Shown: in pieces, positions 1 to 5,632 of the stretch
Numbering within the stretch: the first letter of the stretch is position 1
Layout of the letters: every line of letters starts with the position of its first letter
NCBI GenBank assembly: GCA_964477485.1
Contig: CAYZEE010000057.1
Coordinates: forward strand, 1-5,632
Length of the DNA: 5,632 bases
Direction of reading: 5' to 3'
DNA from: CAYZEE01 sp964477485
Lineage (GTDB): Bacteria; Patescibacteriota; Microgenomatia; Levybacterales; UBA12049
Program-made: the position numbers and the translations under genes
Notes under the pieces: generated by a model
Told to the model about the DNA's origin: nothing
The model's input: the letters and a program-made list of their open reading frames with translations, nothing else
Database searches by the model: none

Positions 1-755
1 GACAGCCGGATATATTTTTTTAGTGAATTCCTGACACCTCCGCTTTTTTGCCAAACCGAGTAGATTGCCTTTCCGTCTGAAGATATATGCAATGGCCTAA
101 ACTCATACATAAGAGAATGAAGCGAGGATTTGCCGAAGAAATTTATATGTTCCAGTGAAAATTCACCAAAGGGTTCTTCAAAATCTTGATAAAAATTATC
201 TGTATCAGGCACACAGATGAAAATTTTCCCCTCGTCTTTGATAAGATTTGTCAGGATTTTTATCGCCAAAGTGACTTTATCCAAATGTTCCAGCACCGCC
301 GAAAGAATGAGGAAATCGAACTTTTTTCCTGCTGGTTTCAGCTTAAAAATATCATTTGTAGTAACCTTAATTCCGTATTTCCTCTTGGCGAGCATTTTAC
401 AGCGGGGGGCTGGATCAATACCTCTGATATTGTTGAAGCCTTCGGCTTTTAAGAGGTAAAGAAGGTGTCCTGTAGAACATCCAATATCTACTATACTGTC
501 CGTTACCTTGGCAAATTGTTTTATTACATTAATGCAATCTTCGTGCAGTTGGAAATCCCGAGTATCCTCATATTTTGACATTTTCTTATAATATCGTCCG
601 TAGTAAGATTGTTTGAGTGAATTATTTACGAAAACAAAACCGCATTTGTCGCATGACGCGATATTATGGATAAGACCTCTTGCAAATTTTTGGGTGAATA
701 GCATTGTGTTGTTTTCACAGTTACAGATGGGACAAGGTCTAGCAGTTTGTTTCAT
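1..755 (-). CDS. Class I SAM-dependent methyltransferase with N-terminal zinc ribbon (3' partial)
   Basis: This is a cytoplasmic SAM methyltransferase, probably acting on a nucleotide sugar or glycan intermediate. The frame is open from the ATG at 755 to the window edge, giving 251 residues with no stop; the C-terminus is outside the window. Cys8 and Cys11 (CPIC) with Cys35 and Cys38 (CDKCG) form a four-cysteine zinc-ribbon-like module (residues 8-38), as in many sugar-cluster methyltransferases. The SAM fold follows: VDIGCSTG (89-96, motif I), GIDPAP (112-117, acidic loop with Asp114), FDFLILSAVLEHL (146-158, motif IV region) and GKIFICVPD (strand 5). A later SLEHINFF stretch with a histidine is common in this group. 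The ATG overlaps the TGA of the glycosyltransferase (ATGA), so translation is probably coupled; only a distant GGA lies upstream. The fold is certain. C- versus O- or N-methylation cannot be decided. Confidence 0.9.
   Translation of the reverse strand, partial: MKQTARPCPICNCENNTMLFTQKFARGLIHNIASCDKCGFVFVNNSLKQSYYGRYYKKMSKYEDTRDFQLHEDCINVIKQFAKVTDSIVDIGCSTGHLLYLLKAEGFNNIRGIDPAPRCKMLAKRKYGIKVTTNDIFKLKPAGKKFDFLILSAVLEHLDKVTLAIKILTNLIKDEGKIFICVPDTDNFYQDFEEPFGEFSLEHINFFGKSSLHSLMYEFRPLHISSDGKAIYSVWQKSGGVRNSLKKYIRL
752..755 (-). other. ATGA stop/start overlap between glycosyltransferase and methyltransferase genes
   Basis: The TGA of the glycosyltransferase (754-752) and the ATG of the zinc-ribbon methyltransferase (755-753) share bases. 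This is the classic arrangement for translational coupling by termination-reinitiation. It supports the start chosen for the methyltransferase and places the two genes on one mRNA. Confidence 0.8.
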
Positions 756-1687
756 TTATTTCTTTTTCCAATAATTTTGTCAATGATATAGGTAGGTCGA
801 GCCTTGGTTTCCTCTACAATCACCTGAATATATTTACCGATTATGCTGATGGCCAAAAGTTGAATACCTCCAAAAAAGACAATAGAGACAAGTATTGTTA
901 CCGCACCCTTTATCGGATTGCCATAAATTAAGCTTATCAGAATATATAAGATAATAAATAGAAAAGATAAAATTACCAATACAAATCCCAAGTAGGCCAT
1001 AATATCAAGCAATAAGTAGGAAAAGCCAAATACACCCCTTTCAGCATGTTTGAAGTAATCAAGCATGTTATAAGAACTTTTGCCCCGATTTCTTTTGGGC
1101 CGGTCATACTTGATATAAGCAGTATCAAACCCTACCCAGGCTCTTAGACCTCTGAAAAACCTATATTTTTCCGGTAATGATTTAATAGCCTGTTGAACCT
1201 TTTTGTCCATCAATCCGTATCCGCTGGCATTTACGGGTATTTCAATATTTGAAATGAGCTTAAAAATTCTGTAGAAAAGCTTACGAAGTAATATAGTGAT
1301 AAAATAATCGTCAATTTTAGTATAAATACCTACAACTAAAGGATAGCCCTCTTCCCACTTTTTTATAAATTTTTCAATCAGATATGGAGGGTCCTGGAGA
1401 TCTGCCGCAAAGCCAATAACGGCATCGCCAGAAGCTTTATCATACCCAGCCTGAGCAGAAGCCTCAGGTCCGAAATTTCTGGAAAGAAATATTCCCATAA
1501 CCCGTTGGTCTCTTCTGACTATTCTGGAAATTATATTTTGGGAACTGTCATTACTTCCGTTATCCACAAAAATAAATTCATAAGAATATTTTGGAATTTG
1601 TTTTGCAACCTTCAGCAGAGCTTTATAAGCGTTTTCCACATTAAGTTCTTCATTGAAGCATGGGATAACAAAAGAAATCTTCTTCAT
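752..1687 (-). CDS. GtrB/DPM1-like family 2 glycosyltransferase, membrane-anchored
   Basis: This enzyme likely transfers a sugar from a nucleotide donor to polyprenyl phosphate on the cytoplasmic face of the membrane, supplying a lipid-linked sugar for glycan modification. The 311 residues have the usual GtrB/ArnC layout. The GT-A domain starts with ISFVIPCFNEE (4-14), FVDNGSNDSS (40-49), LSRNFGPEA (68-76) and AADLQDPP (94-101, the metal/nucleotide motif with Asp96 and Asp99). FFRGLRAWVGF (177-187) and YDRPKRNRGKSSYN (194-207) are near-diagnostic for this subgroup. Two transmembrane helices follow at about 228-254 and 262-285, then a basic tail. The ATG is 16 bases after the previous stop and lacks a Shine-Dalgarno. 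The TGA overlaps the ATG of the next gene. The first Asp of the usual DADLQDP is Ala here, a variant I believe is common in the family. The sugar is unknown. Confidence 0.93.
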   Translation of the reverse strand: MKKISFVIPCFNEELNVENAYKALLKVAKQIPKYSYEFIFVDNGSNDSSQNIISRIVRRDQRVMGIFLSRNFGPEASAQAGYDKASGDAVIGFAADLQDPPYLIEKFIKKWEEGYPLVVGIYTKIDDYFITILLRKLFYRIFKLISNIEIPVNASGYGLMDKKVQQAIKSLPEKYRFFRGLRAWVGFDTAYIKYDRPKRNRGKSSYNMLDYFKHAERGVFGFSYLLLDIMAYLGFVLVILSFLFIILYILISLIYGNPIKGAVTILVSIVFFGGIQLLAISIIGKYIQVIVEETKARPTYIIDKIIGKRNK

Positions 1688-1707
1688 ATGAGGAAAAAAA
1701 ATTTCAT
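1684..1707 (-). other. Seven-codon mini-ORF bridging two genes by stop/start overlaps
   Basis: The ATG at 1707 overlaps the TGA of the TIM-barrel gene (shared ATGA). The frame reads MKFFFLI and stops at a TGA that overlaps the ATG of the glycosyltransferase gene (again ATGA). It could pass terminating ribosomes from one gene to the next across a 16-base, pyrimidine-rich gap that has no Shine-Dalgarno. It has no recognisable function as a peptide and may be coincidence. Confidence 0.25.
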
Positions 1708-2522
1708 TTTATGAGATTTTTAATTCTTTTGACAGCAATCTTAAAACCTGCAAAACCGTCGGTATATCCAAGCCATATTTCAGGTACAATCATCCCAGTA
1801 TAATTTTTTAATTTGGCAAAGACTGGTTTGAAGTCTATTTCTCCTTCGCCAATTTGTACACCTTCCCCATCCTCACCTGTTGCGTCTGCGATATGGAGAT
1901 GAGCCATATTCTGTATAAACATCCCAAATTGAACCATAAAATCCCTTTTTGCAAAATTGCAATATAATTTAGAGTGAGAAATGTCATAGCAAACTTTTCT
2001 TTTTGTAATTTTGCAAAACTCAACGATTTCCTTCGCATCCATAAATATATTCGAATTCCATTGTCCACCGAAGTACCAGGGGAGGGGAGGTAGGTTTTCT
2101 ACCAATATTTCGGAATTTTCAGTCCGTAAGAGAGAAAGGCTCTTTATTAGTGTTTCCATTCTGTAGATGTTATTTTTGGGTATATCTTTTTCATATGACA
2201 TGCCTCCAGGATGCAGGATGAAAATATTTTTTTCATTAGTGAAATAGCTGAAAAATTTTTCGCTTTTAGTAATGATATTTTGCAAAATATCAAGTGATTC
2301 ATTTAGAGGTAATACCTGATTCTCAGGCTTAATGTTTGAAATATCTATAAGATGACCACTCCAAAATTCAGGGAGATGGATTACGGCGGGAATAGGATAT
2401 TTTATCTTTGGGGAAAAAGGATAATCTGAATCTTTATCAGAGAACTGAAATTCCACAAATTCCGGATGTAATTCCATGACTTGGTCAAAATCTGAAAATC
2501 TGGCTTTCAAACCTATTTTCAT
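1704..2522 (-). CDS. Sugar-phosphate isomerase/epimerase-like TIM-barrel protein (xylose isomerase-like/AP endonuclease 2 fold)
   Basis: This is a probable metal-dependent, cytoplasmic sugar isomerase or epimerase. The 272 residues resemble the xylose isomerase-like TIM-barrel superfamily (IolE/IolI and endonuclease IV relatives). Candidate metal or catalytic residues occur at the ends of successive strands: His49 (VIHLPE), His104 (ILHPGG), Glu142 (VENLPP), Asp180 and His183 (CYDISHSK), His208, His210 and Asp213 (HLHIAD), then GEGEIDF (225-231) and Glu248 (VPEIW). HLHIAD followed by a G-E-G-x-I-D-F stretch is characteristic of the group. The ATG is six bases after the TGA of the neuB-like gene, with no clear ribosome-binding site, so the two are probably co-translated. 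This suggests a role in making or altering the NeuB substrate or product, which is inference. A nuclease role is less likely given the sugar-gene setting and the short length. The substrate is unknown. Confidence 0.82.
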   Translation of the reverse strand: MKIGLKARFSDFDQVMELHPEFVEFQFSDKDSDYPFSPKIKYPIPAVIHLPEFWSGHLIDISNIKPENQVLPLNESLDILQNIITKSEKFFSYFTNEKNIFILHPGGMSYEKDIPKNNIYRMETLIKSLSLLRTENSEILVENLPPLPWYFGGQWNSNIFMDAKEIVEFCKITKRKVCYDISHSKLYCNFAKRDFMVQFGMFIQNMAHLHIADATGEDGEGVQIGEGEIDFKPVFAKLKNYTGMIVPEIWLGYTDGFAGFKIAVKRIKNLIK

Positions 2523-2528
2523 ATCTGA

Positions 2529-3575
2529 TCATTGAACATCGCTGTGTATGAAATAATCGTTTTTGGCAATATCTCTTTTTGTTTTTTTTCCAATAAGTTT
2601 ATCAATGAGTTGAGGGCTTAGACCTTTACCTGGGCTTTTTACGTCAATCATTTTATGAGTAATCACTTCTCCTATTTTTATGGGTGCTGCAGCCACCAGG
2701 CTTTTACCGAATACCTCCCGTGTCAATATTTCTCCTCGGGCTATTGTTCTTATGCCGTTTCCTATTGCCACTTCGGCGACTCTAATTCTATCAACCATTT
2801 TTCTTAACCCTTCAGGCATGATAGATAAATTATGATCGGGTCCATCCATAGAGCGGTCAAGCGTAAAATGTTTCTCAATAATGTTTGCTCCCAATGCTAC
2901 AGCACAGACCGCAACTGTGATTCCTCTTTCATGCCCCGAGTAGCCCACTGGTACTTTATACTTTTCTTTTAAGACATTTATCATCTTTAAGTTAACATCC
3001 TTGAAGTTGGCCGGATAGGTACTTATACAATGCATTAGTGCGAATTTAGCGTTGTGTTTATTGAGAAATTTTACTGTATAATCGATTTCTGACTGATTAG
3101 ACATACCTGTTGAAAGTATTATTGGTTTTTTAGTTTTAATAATTCGGTGAATTAATGGTATATTTGTCAGGTCTCCCGAGGCAATTTTATATAGAGGAAC
3201 TTTGAGAGATTCTAAAAATTCTACACTTTCCAAATCAAATGGCGTCGCAAAAAAAATAATACCTATTTCATCACAGTACTTTTTCAATTCGATATATTCA
3301 CTTTTATCGAGTTCATATTTCTTAAATATGGAAAATAAATATACAGTTGATTGGCTATCTTGGTTGGGGTCGTTGTATACATCTTCTTTGTATATCGCCT
3401 TCAAATCTCTTTTTTGAAACTTGACCGCGTCAGCACCGCTATCTTTGGCCAATTTTATCATTTTTTTAGCAAGGGAAAGATTACCATTATGGTTTAAGCC
3501 TATTTCTGCCACAACAAACGTTGGTTGGCTTTCACCGATTAATTTTCCATTTACAGAGATGGTAGGATTATTCAT
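2529..3575 (-). CDS. neuB: NeuB-family nonulosonic acid synthase (sialic/legionaminic-type)
   Basis: This enzyme is expected to condense phosphoenolpyruvate with an N-acylated hexosamine to give a nine-carbon (sialic-like) acid or related 3-deoxy sugar acid in the cytoplasm. At 348 residues it matches the family length. The TIM-barrel NeuB domain (about 18-260) carries AEIGLNHNG (23-31), VKFQKR (51-56), ATPFD (110-114), YKIASGD (129-135), HCISTYP (182-188), GYSGHE (211-216), EKHFTLD (234-240) and GPDH (245-248). His215 and His236 are the expected Mn2+ ligands; Lys130, Glu234 and Asp247 are also kept. A C-terminal SAF/antifreeze-like domain follows (about 290-348, SLVAAAPIKIGEVIT). Asp135, Ser185 and Ser314 replace Glu, Asn and Arg of the meningococcal enzyme as I recall it, so the substrate may not be ManNAc. 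The start is fixed: in-frame TAA and TAG lie just upstream, with no Shine-Dalgarno. Family certain, exact sugar not. Confidence 0.92.
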   Translation of the reverse strand: MNNPTISVNGKLIGESQPTFVVAEIGLNHNGNLSLAKKMIKLAKDSGADAVKFQKRDLKAIYKEDVYNDPNQDSQSTVYLFSIFKKYELDKSEYIELKKYCDEIGIIFFATPFDLESVEFLESLKVPLYKIASGDLTNIPLIHRIIKTKKPIILSTGMSNQSEIDYTVKFLNKHNAKFALMHCISTYPANFKDVNLKMINVLKEKYKVPVGYSGHERGITVAVCAVALGANIIEKHFTLDRSMDGPDHNLSIMPEGLRKMVDRIRVAEVAIGNGIRTIARGEILTREVFGKSLVAAAPIKIGEVITHKMIDVKSPGKGLSPQLIDKLIGKKTKRDIAKNDYFIHSDVQ

Positions 3576-3612
3576 AAAAAGCTATTATACATATTATTAT
3601 TTATTATGACTA
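3576..3612 (-). promoter_or_regulatory. Candidate sigma70-type promoter for neuB, giving a leaderless transcript
   Basis: On the minus strand a perfect TATAAT (3589-3584) is preceded, after a 17-base spacer, by TAGTCA (3612-3607), which matches four of six bases of TTGACA. Only eight bases (AGCTTTTT) separate the -10 box from the ATG at 3575, so transcription would begin at or beside the start codon. This is the only real intergenic space in the window. The surroundings are very AT-rich, so a chance TATAAT is possible; the correct spacing and position favour a real promoter. Confidence 0.6.
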
Positions 3613-3615
3613 GAG

Positions 3616-3630
3616 GATTGAAATTCAATC
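3616..3630. repeat. 15-bp perfect palindrome upstream of the neuB promoter (possible operator)
   Basis: GATTGAA, one central base and TTCAATC form a perfect inverted repeat with 7-bp arms. It sits three bases upstream of the proposed -35 box, where an activator or other dimeric regulator could bind. The single-base centre makes it a poor RNA hairpin as it stands. No U-tract follows it on the minus strand, so it is unlikely to terminate the upstream gene. On the plus strand it is followed shortly by an eight-T run, but no plus-strand gene needs a terminator here. It could be a chance palindrome. Confidence 0.35.
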
Positions 3631-3653
3631 ACAATTTTTTTTATACGTTAATT

Positions 3654-4544
3654 TTATGGATTAAGACTCCCCTTTTTTATACTGGATTTAATAGATAAAT
3701 AATATTGGTATAGTTTTTCAATAGAAGCTATAAACGGAGTAAATTTGAAATTAGATAATTCAGACATAAGTCTCTGGTTATTACACGTATATTCCAGGTT
3801 ATAACCCTGCTTTAAGACCTTTACCGGATAATTGTTGCCGGTGATTTTTTTTATCATCGCTGCTAGGGAGATGAAGTCTACTTTTTTTCCTCTGCCCGTA
3901 TTGTAATTTTTATATTTCATCGTATGAGTTAGACTATATTCTACAATTTTTACTAGATCATCTATATAAAGATAGTCAAAGAAAGCATTTTGTTTTATGA
4001 TTATGGGTAATCCTAATATTGACCGGCAAATTGCCTGTGAAATAAATCTTCTTGTATAATCCTCGTATTTTCCATATACTCCAAAAAGCTTTAGATCAAG
4101 TGAGTTATCCGTTTCATGCAAAATTTTTGATATAGTGTATTTTAGTAAACCGTAATCATCCTTAGGAATAGATAGGCCTAATTCATTTTCAGAGACATTA
4201 ATTTTGGGTTTTGACTTATCATATTCTGCCCCTGATCCAAAAACTATTAGTTTAGTGTCAGGTTGTCTTTGTTCTAGAAGATTATAGAAAATAGTCAAAT
4301 TTTTGCCAAGCATATCTGAAGAAAAAACACTTTTATCGGGTCCAACATATAAGGCTGCGTGAATAATGGCATCAGGATTATGTCTTTGTAAGTAGATCTT
4401 AACTTTTTTTCTGTCGAGAAGATCCAGTTGCGAGTGAAATGGCGATAGGGTAGAGAACTTACTTTTTAACTGTTCAGTAAGGTTATGCCCTATAAAGCCG
4501 TTTGTTCCGGTAATTAGAACTTTTAAGTTTCTTTTTGTATTCAT
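3654..4544 (-). CDS. NAD(P)-dependent sugar epimerase/dehydratase/reductase (extended SDR family)
   Basis: This cytoplasmic enzyme probably acts on a nucleotide-activated sugar, as an epimerase, dehydratase or 4-keto reductase. Its 296 residues are typical of the shorter extended SDRs. The cofactor motif TGTNGFIG is at residues 12-19 (TGxxGxxG). The active site is visible as Ser104 (in GSGAEYD) and Tyr131-xxx-Lys135 (YGLLK). FGVYGKYEDYTRRF (154-167) and FDYLYIDDLV (189-198) are typical of NDP-sugar SDRs such as the GDP-fucose synthase and dTDP-4-keto-sugar reductase branches. The ATG lies three bases after the TGA of the upstream methyltransferase, with only a weak GAG just before it, so translation is probably coupled. 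It ends in TAA, followed by a 78-base gap. The frame is intact. The family is certain, but the exact reaction cannot be told from sequence. Confidence 0.92.
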   Translation of the reverse strand: MNTKRNLKVLITGTNGFIGHNLTEQLKSKFSTLSPFHSQLDLLDRKKVKIYLQRHNPDAIIHAALYVGPDKSVFSSDMLGKNLTIFYNLLEQRQPDTKLIVFGSGAEYDKSKPKINVSENELGLSIPKDDYGLLKYTISKILHETDNSLDLKLFGVYGKYEDYTRRFISQAICRSILGLPIIIKQNAFFDYLYIDDLVKIVEYSLTHTMKYKNYNTGRGKKVDFISLAAMIKKITGNNYPVKVLKQGYNLEYTCNNQRLMSELSNFKFTPFIASIEKLYQYYLSIKSSIKKGSLNP

Positions 4545-4547
4545 ATC

Positions 4548-5632
4548 TCAGACGGCAATGCAGACTGTGTCTACAAGTTCGTTTGAATAATGTCTTACAA
4601 AGAGTCTATATGAAGGATTGAGTTTTTTAATAAGTAACATAAGTTTCCAAAGATCAGTAGCATGGTGGTAGATGGAGATAATAAGCTTAGGCTTTGTTTG
4701 TCTGATTATCTTTTTTGCTCCTAAGAGTGCCTCTTTTTCAGCTCCCTCTATATCCATTTTTATAATAGTAGGTTTTGGCTTATCTAGGAAGAAAAAATCT
4801 AATGATGTTAATCTAATAGATTTTGTTTTTCCGGCATCTTCCGCAGCAGGATTAGGTGATAAATCTTTCTTAATGATTCGTGAGTCTACAGACGAATTCT
4901 CGCTAAATTCTATGTTACCTTCTCTGTTATAAACACCGCTTTTTACTGGTATGACTTTTTGACTGTTTATCTGGTGGGCGATTTTTTTAAGTTTTATAAA
5001 ATTGGCAGAATCAGGTTCAAATGAATAAATTTTGACAAATTTGTTTTTTACTGACTTTGAGAAACTAAGTACAGTATCTCCATCAAAGGCGCCACAGTCA
5101 GTCAGAATTTCCTGAGAATTTAGTTTCAATACACTCTCATCAAAATAAGACTTTTTTTCGGATTTTGCCCAATTTATATACTTTTTATTCTGTGACAGTC
5201 TGAATTTGATTAAATCTTCAAAAACCTCTCTTGATTTTTTATCAGTTAAGATTTGTTCAGCCTGCAATATATCTTTTTGGTTTCGTTTGGAAAATAAAGA
5301 GTCAAACGTATTTTCATACTCTGATGAGATAAACGTATTAGGATAGAGTAGATTTAAGTAGCCCAGAGAATAAATATACTTAAAACTTGCCCTTTTTAGA
5401 AGAGAATAAATTTCAGATTCATACATCAGACTGGCAACAAGAATCGGTGTGGTTAGATATAGTTTTATGGCTGTGTCAATTGAAATAATCTTTACACCGC
5501 AAATTTTTTTACCATGGAGTTTGGAATTGTTGTCAATTATTGCCGAAACCTCAATATTTTTTGCCATTAGATTTTTTACAAATATTTTTCCCATTCTGGC
5601 TGCGCCAAATACAACACAGGGGATATTTTTAT
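4548..5632 (-). CDS. FkbM-family SAM-dependent methyltransferase with N-terminal Rossmann-like domain (5' partial)
   Basis: This probably O-methylates a sugar or glycan intermediate in the cytoplasm; the substrate is unknown. The frame is open to the window edge, giving 360 visible residues. The ATG at 5594 is probably an internal Met: the codons before it read VVFGAARMGK, the glycine-rich first turn of a Rossmann-like fold, and no ribosome-binding site precedes it. The true start therefore lies upstream of the window. Visible residues 1 to about 95 form this nucleotide-binding-like domain (AIIDNN at about 30-35). A linker leads to the FkbM methyltransferase domain from about residue 170: DCGAFDGD (178-185, SAM motif I), SFEPD (203-207, acidic loop), IKMDIEGAE (290-298, the FkbM hallmark) and ISIYHH (318-323). 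The C-terminus is complete, ending in TGA three bases before the next gene, which suggests translational coupling. The methyltransferase assignment is firm; the role of the N-terminal domain is inferred from its shape. Confidence 0.9.
   Translation of the reverse strand, partial: KNIPCVVFGAARMGKIFVKNLMAKNIEVSAIIDNNSKLHGKKICGVKIISIDTAIKLYLTTPILVASLMYESEIYSLLKRASFKYIYSLGYLNLLYPNTFISSEYENTFDSLFSKRNQKDILQAEQILTDKKSREVFEDLIKFRLSQNKKYINWAKSEKKSYFDESVLKLNSQEILTDCGAFDGDTVLSFSKSVKNKFVKIYSFEPDSANFIKLKKIAHQINSQKVIPVKSGVYNREGNIEFSENSSVDSRIIKKDLSPNPAAEDAGKTKSIRLTSLDFFFLDKPKPTIIKMDIEGAEKEALLGAKKIIRQTKPKLIISIYHHATDLWKLMLLIKKLNPSYRLFVRHYSNELVDTVCIAV

Noticed and set aside
186..459. Two overlapping plus-strand open frames (88 and 80 codons)
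   Set aside because: They lie antisense inside the zinc-ribbon methyltransferase gene, have no start signals and resemble no protein family.
1388..1415. Loss of the first Asp in the glycosyltransferase DADLQDP motif (Ala94)
   Set aside because: The remaining Asp96 and Asp99 are present and, to my knowledge, xADLQDP variants are common in active GtrB-like proteins, so it is not evidence of inactivation.
1835..2068. A 77-codon minus-strand open frame
   Set aside because: It is an out-of-frame shadow of the TIM-barrel gene, whose own frame is intact with conserved motifs.
3202..3609. Plus-strand open frames of 71 and 62 codons opposite the neuB-like gene
   Set aside because: They are antisense shadows. 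The second runs into the promoter gap but has no ribosome-binding site or recognisable protein.
3616..3645. A possible plus-strand intrinsic terminator (palindrome then eight Ts)
   Set aside because: The palindrome has a one-base centre, leaving a short AT-rich stem, and no gene on the plus strand ends here.
4205..4790. Near-identical 14-mers (GGTTTTGACTTATC and GGTTTTGGCTTATC) in two genes
   Set aside because: Both are inside coding sequence and encode similar Lys/Pro-rich stretches. Two copies about 560 bases apart in unrelated genes look like coincidence.
4672..4932. An 86-codon hydrophobic plus-strand frame
   Set aside because: It is the antisense of the FkbM domain; the hydrophobic residues reflect the complement of lysine- and glutamate-rich codons.
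1..5632. Search for CRISPR arrays, tRNAs, insertion sequences, toxin-antitoxin or defence genes
   Set aside because: None was seen. The window is almost entirely filled by six intact or edge-truncated glycan genes.

Overview
The window is the interior of a surface-glycan biosynthesis cluster. Six genes are all on the minus strand, so transcription runs from position 5632 toward 1. Both ends are cut inside genes: the first gene lacks its 5' end at 5632 and the last lacks its 3' end at 1. Almost all of the sequence is coding. The only sizeable gap is 78 bases (3576-3653), and there is no gene-free stretch over 300 bases.

In transcription order the genes are: (1) a two-domain FkbM-family SAM methyltransferase (4548-5632, 5' partial); (2) an extended-SDR NAD-dependent sugar epimerase/dehydratase/reductase (3654-4544); (3) a NeuB-family nonulosonic (sialic-type) acid synthase (2529-3575); (4) a sugar-phosphate isomerase/epimerase-like TIM-barrel protein (1704-2522); (5) a GtrB/DPM1-like, membrane-anchored family 2 glycosyltransferase (752-1687); (6) a class I SAM methyltransferase with an N-terminal zinc ribbon (1-755, 3' partial). 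Junctions are tight (3, 78, 6 and 16 bases, then a 4-base overlap), as in an operon. The 78-base gap before gene 3 carries a good sigma70-type promoter, so genes 3-6 may also be transcribed on their own.

A working model, by inference: the NeuB-like enzyme condenses PEP with a hexosamine-type sugar to make a nonulosonate or related 3-deoxy sugar acid, and the adjacent TIM-barrel enzyme makes or modifies a precursor. The SDR shapes an NDP-sugar, the two methyltransferases decorate sugars, and the glycosyltransferase loads a sugar onto a polyprenyl-phosphate carrier. No CMP-sugar synthetase, hydrolysing UDP-GlcNAc 2-epimerase, flippase or polymerase is in the window.

The DNA is AT-rich. TGA works as a stop in at least four genes and tryptophan is TGG, so the code is standard. 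None of the five visible start codons has a convincing Shine-Dalgarno sequence. The one promoter seen is TATAAT-type rather than Bacteroidetes-type. This points to an AT-rich bacterium that relies little on Shine-Dalgarno pairing, such as a candidate-phyla lineage, but the taxon cannot be fixed from this window. I see no CRISPR array, tRNA, rRNA or mobile element. The genes are recognisable families. The less ordinary points are the substitutions in the NeuB sugar pocket, the NeuB/TIM-barrel pairing and the apparently leaderless neuB start.
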